NCBI GenBank assembly: GCA_017562135.1
Contig: QEYB01001003.1
Coordinates: forward strand, 1 to 64,000
Direction of reading: 5' to 3'
DNA length: 64,000 nucleotides
Source: Dipylidium caninum
Lineage: Eukaryota; Platyhelminthes; Cestoda; Cyclophyllidea; Dipylidiidae
Shown here: piece after piece, positions 1-11,700 of the stretch
Numbering within the stretch: position 1 is the stretch's first letter
Layout of the letters: every line of letters starts with the position of its first letter
The notes under the pieces: model-generated
What the model was told of the DNA's origin: nothing
The model's database searches: none
The model's input: only the letters and a program-made list of their open reading frames with translations
Made by a program: the position numbers and the translations under genes

Positions 1-3000
1 CCTCCTCACCTGCTACGCACTACCCAATAAAGAATGGAGCCCCGCATTTGCACTGGAACCTGGCAATATGTGTGTGGAGAGAAACGGGACGTAAGGACGC
101 TTTTAACCGCCTGTCCGAAAAGCGAACAATCTCTCTTCATGGCGCAATGGCGCAAGAAGGAGGTGTGGTGCACACATTGAAAGCGTACGCTTTTGAATGG
201 AGTGGGGAAGATGCTCACGGAGACGGAGGGAAGCAGTGATTTCGAGAGGAGTGAACTGCGCTGTGGTTTCGAATTTCTGTGCTTGAACGCACTTATCCAT
301 CAGACTCTGTGCTACCGCGCTGTGTTGTTGGAGAGCCAACTGCCACTTCCACATTCCAAAGTGTCGTTACATGCGCTAGTGATAGGCCGTCTGTCTGTGT
401 CGCTGTGCGCTTCACGTTGTGGAGCAGTGCGAAAGAGAAGGTAAAAATGGAGCATCCAAGTAAATTTGTCCAACTTGCACAAGCCTGGGCAGGTTTGGGG
501 CCTGGTAAGCATAAATTGAAACTGCTTTAAATGACAGTGCTACAGGTCCCCGAAATTGGGCTCGCAAGCTGTATAGGTTTACGGGGTCACGACTGTGTGC
601 TTTCAGATTAGGAGCGAAGGCCTAATTCAGTTAAAACTGCGAAATTCTCGCGAGGAATGCCTGCTAATGTTCATGCGTTAATCAGCTCAAACTTGTAAAC
701 ATGAAGGAGAAATACGCAGAGCGGATAAAGAATAACCAAATCCAATTGAGCTAGTACCAAATATTGAGCGTCTGTTTATAAGTGAAGGTGCCGCTCCTGA
801 AGCTCTCTTTCGGCGATCGCTGCATCACACGTGGTGTGGCGCGAAACCTCCTGTTTCCGAGTTTTGGTATTGCAGGCCCGACGGGTGACGTAATTTCGAG
901 CGAATAGGTAGGGCGGAGCGGAAAGCGCAGCGAAAGGGGAAATGTGGAGGGGAAGGGAGCTGCTGGAGTGAAGAACTCGGCTTTCACTCCCGCCACTGAA
1001 CAGTCAACCACTTGCAAATGCGGGAGTTGTGGAGCGAGTCGGGCAACTTCGAACGTCAGGCCGAAATATCCGTATCGCAGTGGTGTGGAAACACTCGCAC
1101 CTGGATCAGAGGTATTGCTCACATCGGAATTCGTCGCAATGTCATATCGCGTTCGCGTCCAAGTGAATCCACGGTTGCCAGCCTCCACAAAGAGGAATTG
1201 TCCGATGGAAATAGCTACATAGTCGAGCCGAGAACAACTGTCACGTAATAGGCGAGACCGAATAGGCAAATAGAACTCAGAAGGATCACAAAGGCAGCAT
1301 TGGCAGACGACAGGAGAGGTTTTTTATTATAGAGACGCGTTAGAAAAACACAGAGAGGTGCCGTAAAGAGCTGAAAGAGCGATCGCTACTGTTCTAAACG
1401 GGGAAGGAGTACTGCCCTGCAAGATGGCCGTTCGTGGTGCAGTCGTAAGACTAGAACTATTCCATATCGATGCAGATGCTGTTGACTCGGACAGCCTGAT
1501 ACTACTTGGAGAAGCTGTGGAAAACGGGATCGTGGTGCTCTCCACCCTGGTGTAATCGCTACTGCTTACAGCAACAGTTGAAAGGCGGAATTGGCATGGC
1601 AAATCAGCATCAGACGCCGAACCAAGGCGCATCTCGTAAGGAGCGCACGTTGTGAACGGACTTTGGAGTGATCTCCTGCGATGTATGTGTCATTGGCAGT
1701 GATAACCTCGCCAAGGTGCGATTCTCTCACGGCCACCAACGTTCAAATCCTCAATCCGTCTCACTGGGGGGAAAGTGACGCCCGTCGCAAGAGATAGTAG
1801 CAGACGGCTACCATCATCTCTTACGAGTTAAACCTCTTCTGAACCACTCTCTCAAGTGTTCATAAACGCTAAAGGCAAGCAAAAGTTGGCGTAAATTCCA
1901 CATATATATCAAACGAGACGACTGCCTTTCAAGGTTTCGCGGTGATTATTGCGATTATGCGCCGTCTCCACGAAGACGTGGGTCAGCCAAAGTAGGCTTT
2001 CTTGGGCGTGTATCCAAGGCCATAACACACGCGAGAATTGAGAGCCCGGATGCTTTGTGTAATAGGAGCGAGCGATGGGCCGCACCACGCACCGTACGAT
2101 AAATCGATGATGCAATAAATGCGCGTAATAGGAGGGCCCGAGTAGTAATTGGAGTTGCGGAATCATGAAAGGTGGGACAGTTGCGGCGTCGGATTTTTTC
2201 CACAAACTAACATGGCCATATTGGTTGGGAGTAGGCTTGAGGGGGGACAGGGGGTCGTGTGTGGGCCAGACCGTAACTTTAATACTCTATGAATTGGCGG
2301 AGCTAGTGCGAGAAAGCAAGGGACCTGTTGATGAGTAGGTGCAATACAAGAAGTTGGACCTTGTTGCAATTTCCCTCAGATAACTTAAGCAAAATGATTA
2401 GAAGTGGCGAGTGAAAGTAGAAGGGCAGAATACGGTGGGGATGGGGGGTTGAAGAAAAATATTATGAGAAGTGGGGGTTTGTTTTTAATGAGCGCCATCG
2501 CGGCTGATCAGGCGGTTGTCGGGCCTCCATATTCAAAGCGTCGGGTGGCGTCGGATGGCGGAGTCGATGTGTTTGCCGGGGTCTGGTGCGGTGCTGCAAG
2601 AGAAGCTGTCCATCTCATGTGGACGATCCGGGAAGCGTTGTTGAACGCAGAAAAACTCTGCTTCCAACAGCAGTCTTAGAAGACGTGGGCAAACGCCAGC
2701 GGAGGGAGATGCGGGAGCGGTCATCGCGCGTTTCGAAAAAAAACGACACAACTGCGACGTTTCTTAGCAGCGATCGTGGAGGAAGAGGAGGAACGGATTT
2801 TGAGAGTCGTGAGGTAAACGTGCACGAGATTCGAGTTCAAAAACAATCTCCGACTGCGGCGGCCGCCTTCGCCTGCTTCTTGACAATGAGGGCGGTGCCA
2901 GTGACGAGAGAAATGACGGCGACGATGGCAGCGGTAGATTCGTTTTTACCATTCCCACGACACTACAAGTACACGCTACACTGTGCCCGTAAGATCAGAC

Positions 3001-3399
3001 ACCTATTATTGATAACTTGCGATTATGAGAGGAGGAGATTGCCCTCTTTTGTTTGTATAGAGGCATTTGGGTACATAGGTTGTATGACACCTATCGGGTG
3101 CATTGTGGCTCTAAGCTTTATTGAAAAGTGTGATCCCATCTTTTGGATAGTATGGTGGGTCTGGCATCTAATGGGCTCGAGTCTTTGTCGAAGGTGGGCG
3201 CGAAACCAGCACCCGCTGAGAGAATGCGCTCAAGAGAGCGTGATAATCGTCGGCCACTGGTAAGAGTACGACGCCTTCTCTCCTCATAATTGCCTTCTGT
3301 CCTTTGTAAAGTAATTGTCGCACTGTGTATTTATTACACTTTGACTCTGTTTATAACCAGAAAGTGCTAAGAAGACATTGTTTAAATGCCTCTGTTTGT

Positions 3400-5700
3400 G
3401 GGCTATCCTTTCGGTGGATGTTCGAAGATATGGGGTAGGAATGGGTGCGGTGAGCTGTGTAGGGTGGGTGTTGCGTTGATGACTTGCATGTGCTGATAGG
3501 CTTGTGTATGCGATGCGTGGGCTATGCGAAAGAATTGGATTGGGCGAATTTGGCTTGCCAAGCTGCGTTTGTGAGTTATACGAGAGAGAAAGACGGGAGT
3601 GGTTGCGGGAGCCAGGCCGTGTTTGAGGCCTGACTGGCCAAAGGAATGCGTCGCTGCCGGACGTGGTGTTGCGGGTGAATTGAGTTGTAATTTTGCTTAC
3701 TTTGGTGTGGGCAACTTGAAAAGTTAGTAGGTCCTATTATAGAAGAGAAGGCTTAAATTTGTCTTTATTCTTGCTTGGTGATAAAGTTCTTTTTTGACCG
3801 CATGATGTATGTTGATAAAGCATTGCATTGGTGATCTAAGTCCGGTTTGCTGAAGTGTAATGCAAATAATGGAGTTGGATCGGGTCAAATCTGTGGGGCG
3901 ATAGTTGTTAATTCTGGCACGTAGTAAATCGGGGCCGGGGATTCGGGGGGGGAGGAGGTGAGGACCTGATCCTCTTTTCCATTGACTTGTGTATCTGTGG
4001 GGTGGGATTAATTCTTGTTCAGTGCCGGTCTTAGGCGATGCGGGTGTGTGCGTTGTCTAGGGGCATACGTCACCCGAAATGGGCTGATGTTGGCGCACAT
4101 CGAATCGTGTGTTATGCACTCTGCTGGCTCTTTTAGCATCAAAGAAATGGGGGGTTGAAAAAATCGGTCTTCTTCCCAATTCGTCAACATGGGAAGCGAG
4201 GCAGGCGTGTGTGTGCGCTGGTGAGTTTCTTCTGTAGTTAAGTTGGGGTCCGTAAGAGTGGTGGTTGATCTGGTGATCGGGAGGTTTGCTGCCGTCGGGT
4301 GTCCCGGGGAGCCGTTTCGTTGGAGCAGTGGAGTCGGTCTGACTGGCCTCCGCGTTGGGCGTTGTGGTCGACTCGTCCCTCCCACTGGTGCCCTGCCTGT
4401 GGTGGTAGTTTTGCCTTGCGATCCCAAGTCAACAGGGTTTGGGTGTGATTGCGGTGCGTGAGGAGCAGAAGAACGAAAATCAATGGAGACAGAGAAAACT
4501 CTCGGAGGGGATGCTACGACGGATGTTGGATGGACGTTAGTGCGTCGTCTGGAATCGCGGACAGAAGTATGTATATTTATATTTACGCAGTGATTAATTT
4601 GCCGCAGTTGTGGATTGGCCTTTGGTGGAGTAGCGGGTCTGCAAGGAGCTGATGTGAGAGAGCCAGGCCTTCGAACAATATATATCTTAGGCGGCGTGAC
4701 TTGTAATAGATAGCTGGTGAGGGCTTCGTTCTATACAATTAGTAACCGGTGAAGACAGTAATTGTTGGCTCGCTGGTGCCGTATGTAGAGCTGTCTGCGC
4801 TGGAGGGGGTTGGTTGTTGCGGTGAGTTCGTTCCACCTCGTGGCGGACAGTCTGTCTCACGACGTATGTAGACATGTAGGAGTTTGAACTTGTTCGAACT
4901 TGAAAGTAGTGTGTTGACGCGTTGAGGTTAACTCGATGTTGGATGGCTTTTCACTGCACACATCTTTTGCTCCGAAGAACGCACCCGTCAGCGGACGAAC
5001 GTGGAGTCCCCTCCGGCTGCCCACTGGCGACGAGTGTGAGCGAAGGTAGCTTTAAATGGCTCCCGGAGCAAGTGGATGGTTGGGTGTTTTTGACCTGGTG
5101 GGTCTAGTGATGTGGTGCAAGTCACAGTGGTGGTGGTGGTGGACGCTGGGTTGCGGAGCCGCCACCGCTGAGTGCCGCATTGGGGAATGTGCGTTGGCGA
5201 TGGTAACAGGATGGCGGAGCGCTTCCAGTGTCGCTGTGTGTCGCGCGGGTCGGTGGAGGGTGCGTCAGTTGCACTGTCCAGTTGGCTGCGCACTCCGCGG
5301 CTCCCTCCTTGGTGTGATTTTAGCAGCGGGTTCCATTTTGGATGGAAAGAGATGCGGAAGGCGAAGGGCGGGCAAAGAATGGGAGGTGGATGTATCGACA
5401 GCATGTATGCAGTATCGGGGGTGGGTTGATGCTTCCGGATGTGGAGAGGGAGCGAGGAGCCTTGGTGAACGTTGATTGCGTTGACAGCGCAGTAGCAGTG
5501 TTTGAGAATCGCCTTTAGCTGAGTTTTTTACCCAACCAACTGTTGCCAGGTGTGGGGTAACCTAAGCGGAGTCGTGTTCCGAATTGGCTCCGAATGAGAT
5601 GCGAGGCGATTTGCGGTGTTGGAGACCGGGTTATCGCGCTTTGTTCCCATGTACTGCAGCTAATGTGCGTGGTGGTCCATATTTCTATTTGCCTATCGGC
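3400..5700. other. G/T-rich, C/A-poor strand-asymmetric tract
   Basis: By eye the plus strand is rich in G and T and poor in C and A over about 2 kb, unlike the purine-rich or balanced sequence on either side. It contains short GTGG/TGG runs, including a (TGG)n run near 5127-5142, and a G-quadruplex-like cluster near 3931-3959. Several unconvincing open frames on both strands come from this skew. Boundaries are approximate; skew was not computed. Confidence 0.5.
3931..3959 (+). other. Potential G-quadruplex cluster
   Basis: Four closely spaced runs of G (4, 4, 7 and further GG runs, loops of 1-4 nt) occur on the plus strand. This satisfies the usual pattern for intramolecular quadruplex formation. 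No gene is adjacent, so any function is speculative. Confidence 0.5.
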
Positions 5701-6603
5701 CTAGCAAGTCTTCGACATTGCGGTTTGTTTTAGTCATGAACTTTTAGATGTTACAATTTCTGCATCGTCTACTTACTTTCTTGTTCCCATTTGATTTGGT
5801 GTGGTGGGGAAGGAGCCAGCTTCAACCCTTCAATGTTATTGACTGTGGAACCTGACACCGGCAAGCAAAATTGTCTGGGGCTTTGGTGGCACTGCCGGTG
5901 CGTAGGTCATTCCCGCCCTCTCCCGGCTAGTGTTACTTCGTGGATCATCGGCACATGGCCGACCTCCGCCATCAAATCTCATTTTCAACACTCATCCTGC
6001 AGCTGTGAGGGTTAAGTGCACACGCGTCGGGGCTGAATCCTCAACGGCGTCATTCGCCAGGAGTCCGAGTGCTCAGAACTCACCACGTGAGTGATCAGGT
6101 GTCTGCCACTTGGTGAACAAATCACCCCAGTCAGAGGGGAAGGGGACGACTGGCGATTTCAGGACATTCGCTAACCCACAACCAGCGTGGGATCCGCCTC
6201 CACGTCGGTGCACCCGCCATCGACTCGCCTCAAACCGGCGTTTCGAGCCCAACTTCATGATGCCGACATTCACGAAAAAAGCGTCAATTGCGGGCTCCCA
6301 CGTAGTCAATGCATGTTCGTCCTACCTCCGGAGCGAGACTGTAAAACCAACTCAACCCAACCCTTCTATCCCGATAATAAAGGTCTTCCCAACAGCGACA
6401 GGCGAAGTCATGGTCCGATTAACCGCTGATCGTCTGAAGCGTAGTCGAGACCATCACGAGTAAATTGGATGCCCCGCGACCCGTTTAATGCCTCCAGACT
6501 GGGATTCGGCGCGAGAACATAAACCGAGAAAGTGCCTGACATTGGCATTAATGAAAAACAAACTTCGACTTGTAATTGAACACCCTCGAACAACAATATA
6601 AAA

Positions 6604-6609
6604 TTTATT
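6604..6609 (-). terminator. Polyadenylation signal of BTAF1
   Basis: The minus strand reads AATAAA at this position, about 120 nt downstream of the BTAF1 stop codon (6727-6729). Position and canonical hexamer make it the likely 3'-end signal of the BTAF1 mRNA. Confidence 0.7.
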
Positions 6610-6726
6610 CACGGACAGAGTAGAACAGAACTAAATGTAAGGGGGGAGGGGTGGGAGAGGTAGTGAAATAGTATCAACAAAGAGAAATGCACTATCAACC
6701 ACTGCACCAGTAAAGCGACCCAACTA

Positions 6727-8726
6727 TCAACCGTCTCGGGGCAGTCGGGCCAAGAACTCGTCCATATCGTACTCCGCCGCGTATTCTGCCGCTTCTGCGT
6801 CACCCCAGCTCGGTTCGTCCGAATCTCCGCCTGATGCGCTCAACAAGGCTGAAGCGCCTTCCCGAGATGCCGCGGCCATGTTGTCGATCAGTCGGCTGGT
6901 GTCCATCTCCCCCAGGGCTCGATTGTCGGGTTGAGAGACGAGAGTGCGCGCCAGGTGACTTTTGAACGTCTGAAGGCTCATGATACGCTCCTCGATGCTG
7001 TCTGCAGTGATGAGACGGAAGACAGATACGACACGGCGCTGGCCAATGCGATGCGCCCGGTCCATGGCCTGGAGGTCACGACAGGGGTTCCAGTCGTGCT
7101 CCACGAAGATAACCGTATCCGCGCCAGTCAGGTTCAGGCCCAGACCGCCCACCGCAGTGGTGAGAAGGAGGGCGTCGATTGAAGGATCGACATTGAAGCG
7201 CGAGACCAGAGCCTGCCGAGCCGCCAACGAGACACTACCATCCAGACGCAGGTGCACGAGGCTCTTAAATTCAGCGCTGTGGGGAAGACAAAATTACACC
7301 TACACATCATTCTGGAACAGACAACAAGGAAATAGAGGAGTAGAGAAATGAAGGAAAACTTACTTGAGCAGGCACGTGACAAGATTGAGCATTTTCTTCG
7401 TCTGGAAGAAAATCAGAGCACGATGTTGCCTCAACAGCTCATTTTGCTCCTCACTGTCCGATCTCACCAAACTATCATCTGAGGAACAGCCTTCGCCGTT
7501 GTTAGTGCCACTTCGAGAGTCCCCGAAACCGCAGTCCAGCAGAAGTTGTCTAGAAATATTATGGGGCGAGAGAACGAAGGGGAATAGTAATTGTTAGGTA
7601 TTGAACCCAAAAAGGGGACAGCACAATGGTTAGGAGGAACACATGCCTCCAAAAATGAAGATCTCAGTGGCATTGCAGTGAATGTACAAGGCAGGGGGAA
7701 AGGGAGGTCTGCGGTCTAGGAGAGTTATGGACGTTCAGTGCAACTCCCAAATAGACTTAATTTGATTTAACAGTTCTGGTGGAAAGAGGCAGCTCTGGCG
7801 ATTGAAATGGTAGTAGCGGGGTTTAGGGAAAGTGACTTACTTTAGAGCCATCAACTTCCCCGAGAGATGGAAATCATCCAGACCGCTGCGCTCGCCGGTG
7901 CAGTTCTTCAGCGCCCAGTCATAGAGAGGGTGCTCGGGAGTGAGCACCAGCCGGGGGTGGTTGCACACCGCCAGGAGGTACTTGATCGACCGGAAACCGC
8001 CATGGCCACCAAGCCTGGTGCTCGCGGTGCCGGAGGCGGAGGTGGACTGATCCAGAGCCAGGTTGAGGGCTTCCTTCCCCTCAGGAGTCTTGGTGAAGGT
8101 CTCGTAGAGCTTAGACTATGCAGACGGCGATCGAGTGGAAGGGGAGCAGAAAATAAAACACACGAGTGCTGATAAAGTTGAGCGACGATGGCACAAGTAA
8201 GTGAACACAGCTGGTCGGGATGAAGAACACCCGAAGGGAGGTGCATTAATTAATTCAGCACACCCTCTGCTATATGTCTACGCTTCCTATCCAGCTGCGA
8301 TGCGTTGAGGCACCACTGGGTTGGAAAGGAGACACGGTAAGCGGATGGAAACACGAGGACACCATTTGGTGCGCAGGTGTTGGTGTCGTCTGCAGAAACA
8401 ACGGTTTGGTATAATTCGTTCCAACACACGTCGCCTATGCCACTTAAAACAAAGGAGGGGAGTTGGTAAGTAAAGCGATCTGGCGGAGATCGCATGCACC
8501 AAAAGGACTTAACGTGTGATGAGGAAAGGAAGGAAAAGAGGAGCTACAAATAGGCTGAATGAAGAGGAGGAAAAAGCCATGAATATCAGACTGACCTGGA
8601 GGGGAGTCATATTGCAGAGATAGTCTTGGATGACCTTGGGGGGAAGGTCTTGCAGGACCTCTTCTTTGAGACGCCGCAACACGAATGGCGTGACGATACG
8701 ATGCAGCTCCTCCAGCGCCTGTTGGC
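6727..8726 (-). CDS. BTAF1: BTAF1 exons: helicase C-terminal lobe and C-terminus
   Basis: Four exons (8596-8726, 7841-8115, 7364-7549, 6727-7276) encode the second RecA-like lobe. In order they give [14 protein letters not shown], the [14 protein letters not shown] segment, an acidic Ser/Asp insert followed by [10 protein letters not shown], then [33 protein letters not shown] and DRAHRIGQ (motifs IV-VI). The protein ends with an acidic segment and DEFLARLP, matching the conserved BTAF1 tail. Phases are 0, 2 and 2 and all fit. The 87-nt intron 7277-7363 is short. Stop codon is TGA at 6727-6729. Confidence 0.95.
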
Positions 8727-11700
8727 CTACGAGGAAGTAGAGAGAGATTACTCGAGAAGCAAAGGTGCAGTTGTGCCCCGGGACACTAAGCGCCCACGAC
8801 TGCTGACAGTGCTCATGCTGATTTTGGATAAACACCTTTATATTCGGGCGTTTCGCAAAGCATCTCCTAGCTATGGTGTTCTCGAAATTGCGCTCGAAGT
8901 AGTTCCTCTGCTGTCTCCGAGGCAAGAGTCGCTACCCACGATGAGATGTGCACCCACTCAGTGCGGCAGCAGTTCGCCATAATTGTAAATCTGCCCGTGA
9001 GTGTTGAGTGAAGTTAGGAAACGAGTACTAACTGATCATTGACCTTCCAGGTATCAAAAATCCCCACAAAGTTATGTACTAATTAGCGAGGCCCGGATAA
9101 GATCTATCCAGACTCGGTACATGAAGGGGCAGTAGGAGCTAGAAATAAAGGGCGGGAAAAGACGAGGGACACACCGGGAAAAAGGGCGCTTGAGGGAAAA
9201 CGGGCAAACAGGGCACGATAATTTGAAGCACTGAGGTCAAGGGGATGGGCGGAGAAGAGGACACTGGACCAAAAGTAGACCATTCGACGTGGTCTTAGCG
9301 TTAACCCCAACGACATTTCTCCCACATCCCCCTCCCCCCCCCTCCCCCAGGCCTGCAGGTCAGCGAAGCGTGAGCGTCCGCCTCAAACTTCCAACCGTTT
9401 GGCTTCGAGGCAGATTAATGAGGGCGCGAGTGGCCACTGCGAAAATGCCTAATAACACGACCGGTTTGGAGGAGGGAGTGTTGCCATTTCAGCTGATGAA
9501 GGGCCAATTTGTAATAAATTAACTATTGTCCACTTTAGTGTCTTTGTCCTGTACAAGATCGTTTATCCGACGCTGTGACCGGTAAAATTTCTGATTAAAT
9601 CTGCGCCTCAACGTCCGATCGCTCATAAATTTAGACGCCCTACAGGTTAATAATCGTTGATTTTTCAAAAAACCAAGTCATCTTGACTTCGGCGTAAGGT
9701 GGAATTTTCTGAAGAATCGACGATTTAACAACAAAAGACAATATTTCTTTCTGCAAAGTAGCTGTTTGTGAAAAGGGTAAAAAAAAAATTACAAATGAAA
9801 GCTGCGATGTTGCCGAATGCAAAGACCTCACCTGCTCGTTGCAGCTGGACGGTGGCTTTGGGACAGCGGCTCCCAACGAGGGGACGCGCGAAACGTGCGT
9901 TGAAGGCGGCCTCGGAGGGGGCAAGGAAACCCGGCATGAGGAAGTCAAAGAGGGACCAGAGCTCGCTCACTCGATTCTGAATCGGCGTGCCCGTCAAGAT
10001 GAGACGATGGCGAGCGCGCAGTCGCTTTACGGCGCACGAGATCTATTCCCGAGGAAGGGGAATCAGCGGAAGACAAAAGAGAGGGGCTACAGTCGGTTGT
10101 TGGCACATGCGTAGTGAGGCCACAACAAAAGTCTGCTTTATAATGCGCAGAGAAAAGTGATTTAGACAGCCCAAAGTACCTGTTAGTTTAGTGATTATAA
10201 AAACTTTGTGTGGCTCAAGGGACGATAAACTTGCTGATTAATACAAGTTATTACCTTCTGTTCAATGGTACTGAGACACCTAAGGCAAGAGATAGAAGTC
10301 AAGATAATTTTGTGGCAAGACGAAAAAAGTATAACGATGCACACCTCAGCGCGAGGTGTCTCTTTCAATCAGCACTAGGGAAATTTTAGAACCGTCTTCC
10401 AACAAATTGCGCCCAATTCCCGCATATTTAGAATGAGCAGATAACAGGCTTCGTGGTATGAGGATGTCCCAACTGTTGTTCGCCACAAACATGATTTATT
10501 ACGGCGATTTTGTGCACAGCTCGGTTTTCAAACGGGTCTATAGAGCTCGAAAATTAGTGACGAAATGTGCGCACTTAGTTTCAGCCTCCAAACAAAGGTG
10601 ATGCGTCCTAAGTCGTGCAATGCGCTTCTTCCTGGACGCCGGAAGCACAGTCTGTCCGGCAAAGATTCCGCAGGCAATGCCAAAGCGGGAGAGAGGCGGG
10701 TGAATCAGGAAGGGTGGTGAGGCAACTAACCTTCGATTTGGCGTTTTTGATTATGTGACCCTCGTCGAGTATCAAGTACTCCCAAAATGTCTCTCTATGG
10801 GGAGAAAAAATGAAGGGAAAAAGTGTACACGCGGACATAATGCTTGAAAAAGCGGAAATATAACGAAACCGAAGTTAGGAATGTTGACACTCACTGGAAG
10901 AAGGGGAGATCGTTGCGAACCATTTCGTAGGTCGTGATAAGAAGGTTGCACTGCCCCCAAATGCTCTTCTGGAGTCTGTACGGTATAATCGGAAGGAGTA
11001 ATGAGGATTATTAAATCGGTTGATTCAATATTCAAATGGGAGAAGCAAAAAGTTGAGGATTTTTGGCAGTGACAGGACCTTTTAAGGGTAAACGCAAGGC
11101 AGTTTCATCCTCATCGGGAAGTAAGTTATGGGCACAACAGGTATGGCACGATGGTGATGTTGTTTTGCAGAACGATAGGGGGAGGTGAGCATAATTGGGT
11201 CAGATTATGAGGTAGATTCGTGAAAGACTCGTTCGGAGAGGCTACCCACTCCCCGTCCAGGCGCTTTGCTCAAATCGCACCTCCCTTTCCGCCTCGAAAG
11301 AGAGTTGACACTCTCGTTGGTCGATGACACCATTTAACGAAACGAGTCTTCACTTATTCATAAATGCCCTCACTCGTCGAATCATCCACTTTCACTACGT
11401 TTCTTCGTCCATCAGCACAGCAGATGACACGGGCGTAGAGCCATTTTAATGGTGATTCACCCACTTGCCATGTTATCTCCCTCCTCTGACCACGTCTCCA
11501 CACACGCACACACACACACGATGCTGAAGTGGTGATTCAGTCATGTGTACATTGGGGATGGGGCGAGGCAAGGGAGGGCGGCAGGTAGGCAGAGAGAGAA
11601 AGGGAGGGAGGCGGGAAGAGAATGAGGGCGGAGAGAGGGATTGACCCCCGCAGTAACCTCCTCTGCCAGCCGGTTATGCGTTGAGTCACCTCAGCTGCAG

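Larger units (their letters stand above)
1..6603. other. Intergenic region with no supported gene
   Basis: I see no recognisable coding exon here. The longest open frames are about 172 codons (minus, 751-1269), 225 codons (plus, 2586-3263) and 139 codons (minus 4008-4427; plus 5056-5475). None shows a known domain, and each overlaps comparable open frames on other strands, as expected in locally skewed sequence. The right edge is set by the BTAF1 polyadenylation signal. Distal regulatory sequence, an unspliced non-coding transcript or fast-evolving exons cannot be excluded. Confidence 0.5.

Noticed and set aside
751..1269. 172-codon minus-strand open frame
   Set aside because: Not recognisable and overlapped by open frames on the other strand; no promoter or polyadenylation context.
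1640..1790. tRNA-like stretch with a B-box-like GTTCAAATCC
   Set aside because: The T-arm stem does not pair and no acceptor stem can be drawn; not a tRNA.
2586..3263. 225-codon plus-strand open frame
   Set aside because: Longest frame in the left flank, but no domain, irregular residue mix and no supporting splice or composition evidence; probably chance.
4008..5475. Two 139-codon open frames on opposite strands
   Set aside because: Explained by the G/T skew of the region, which removes stop codons; residue content is low-complexity.
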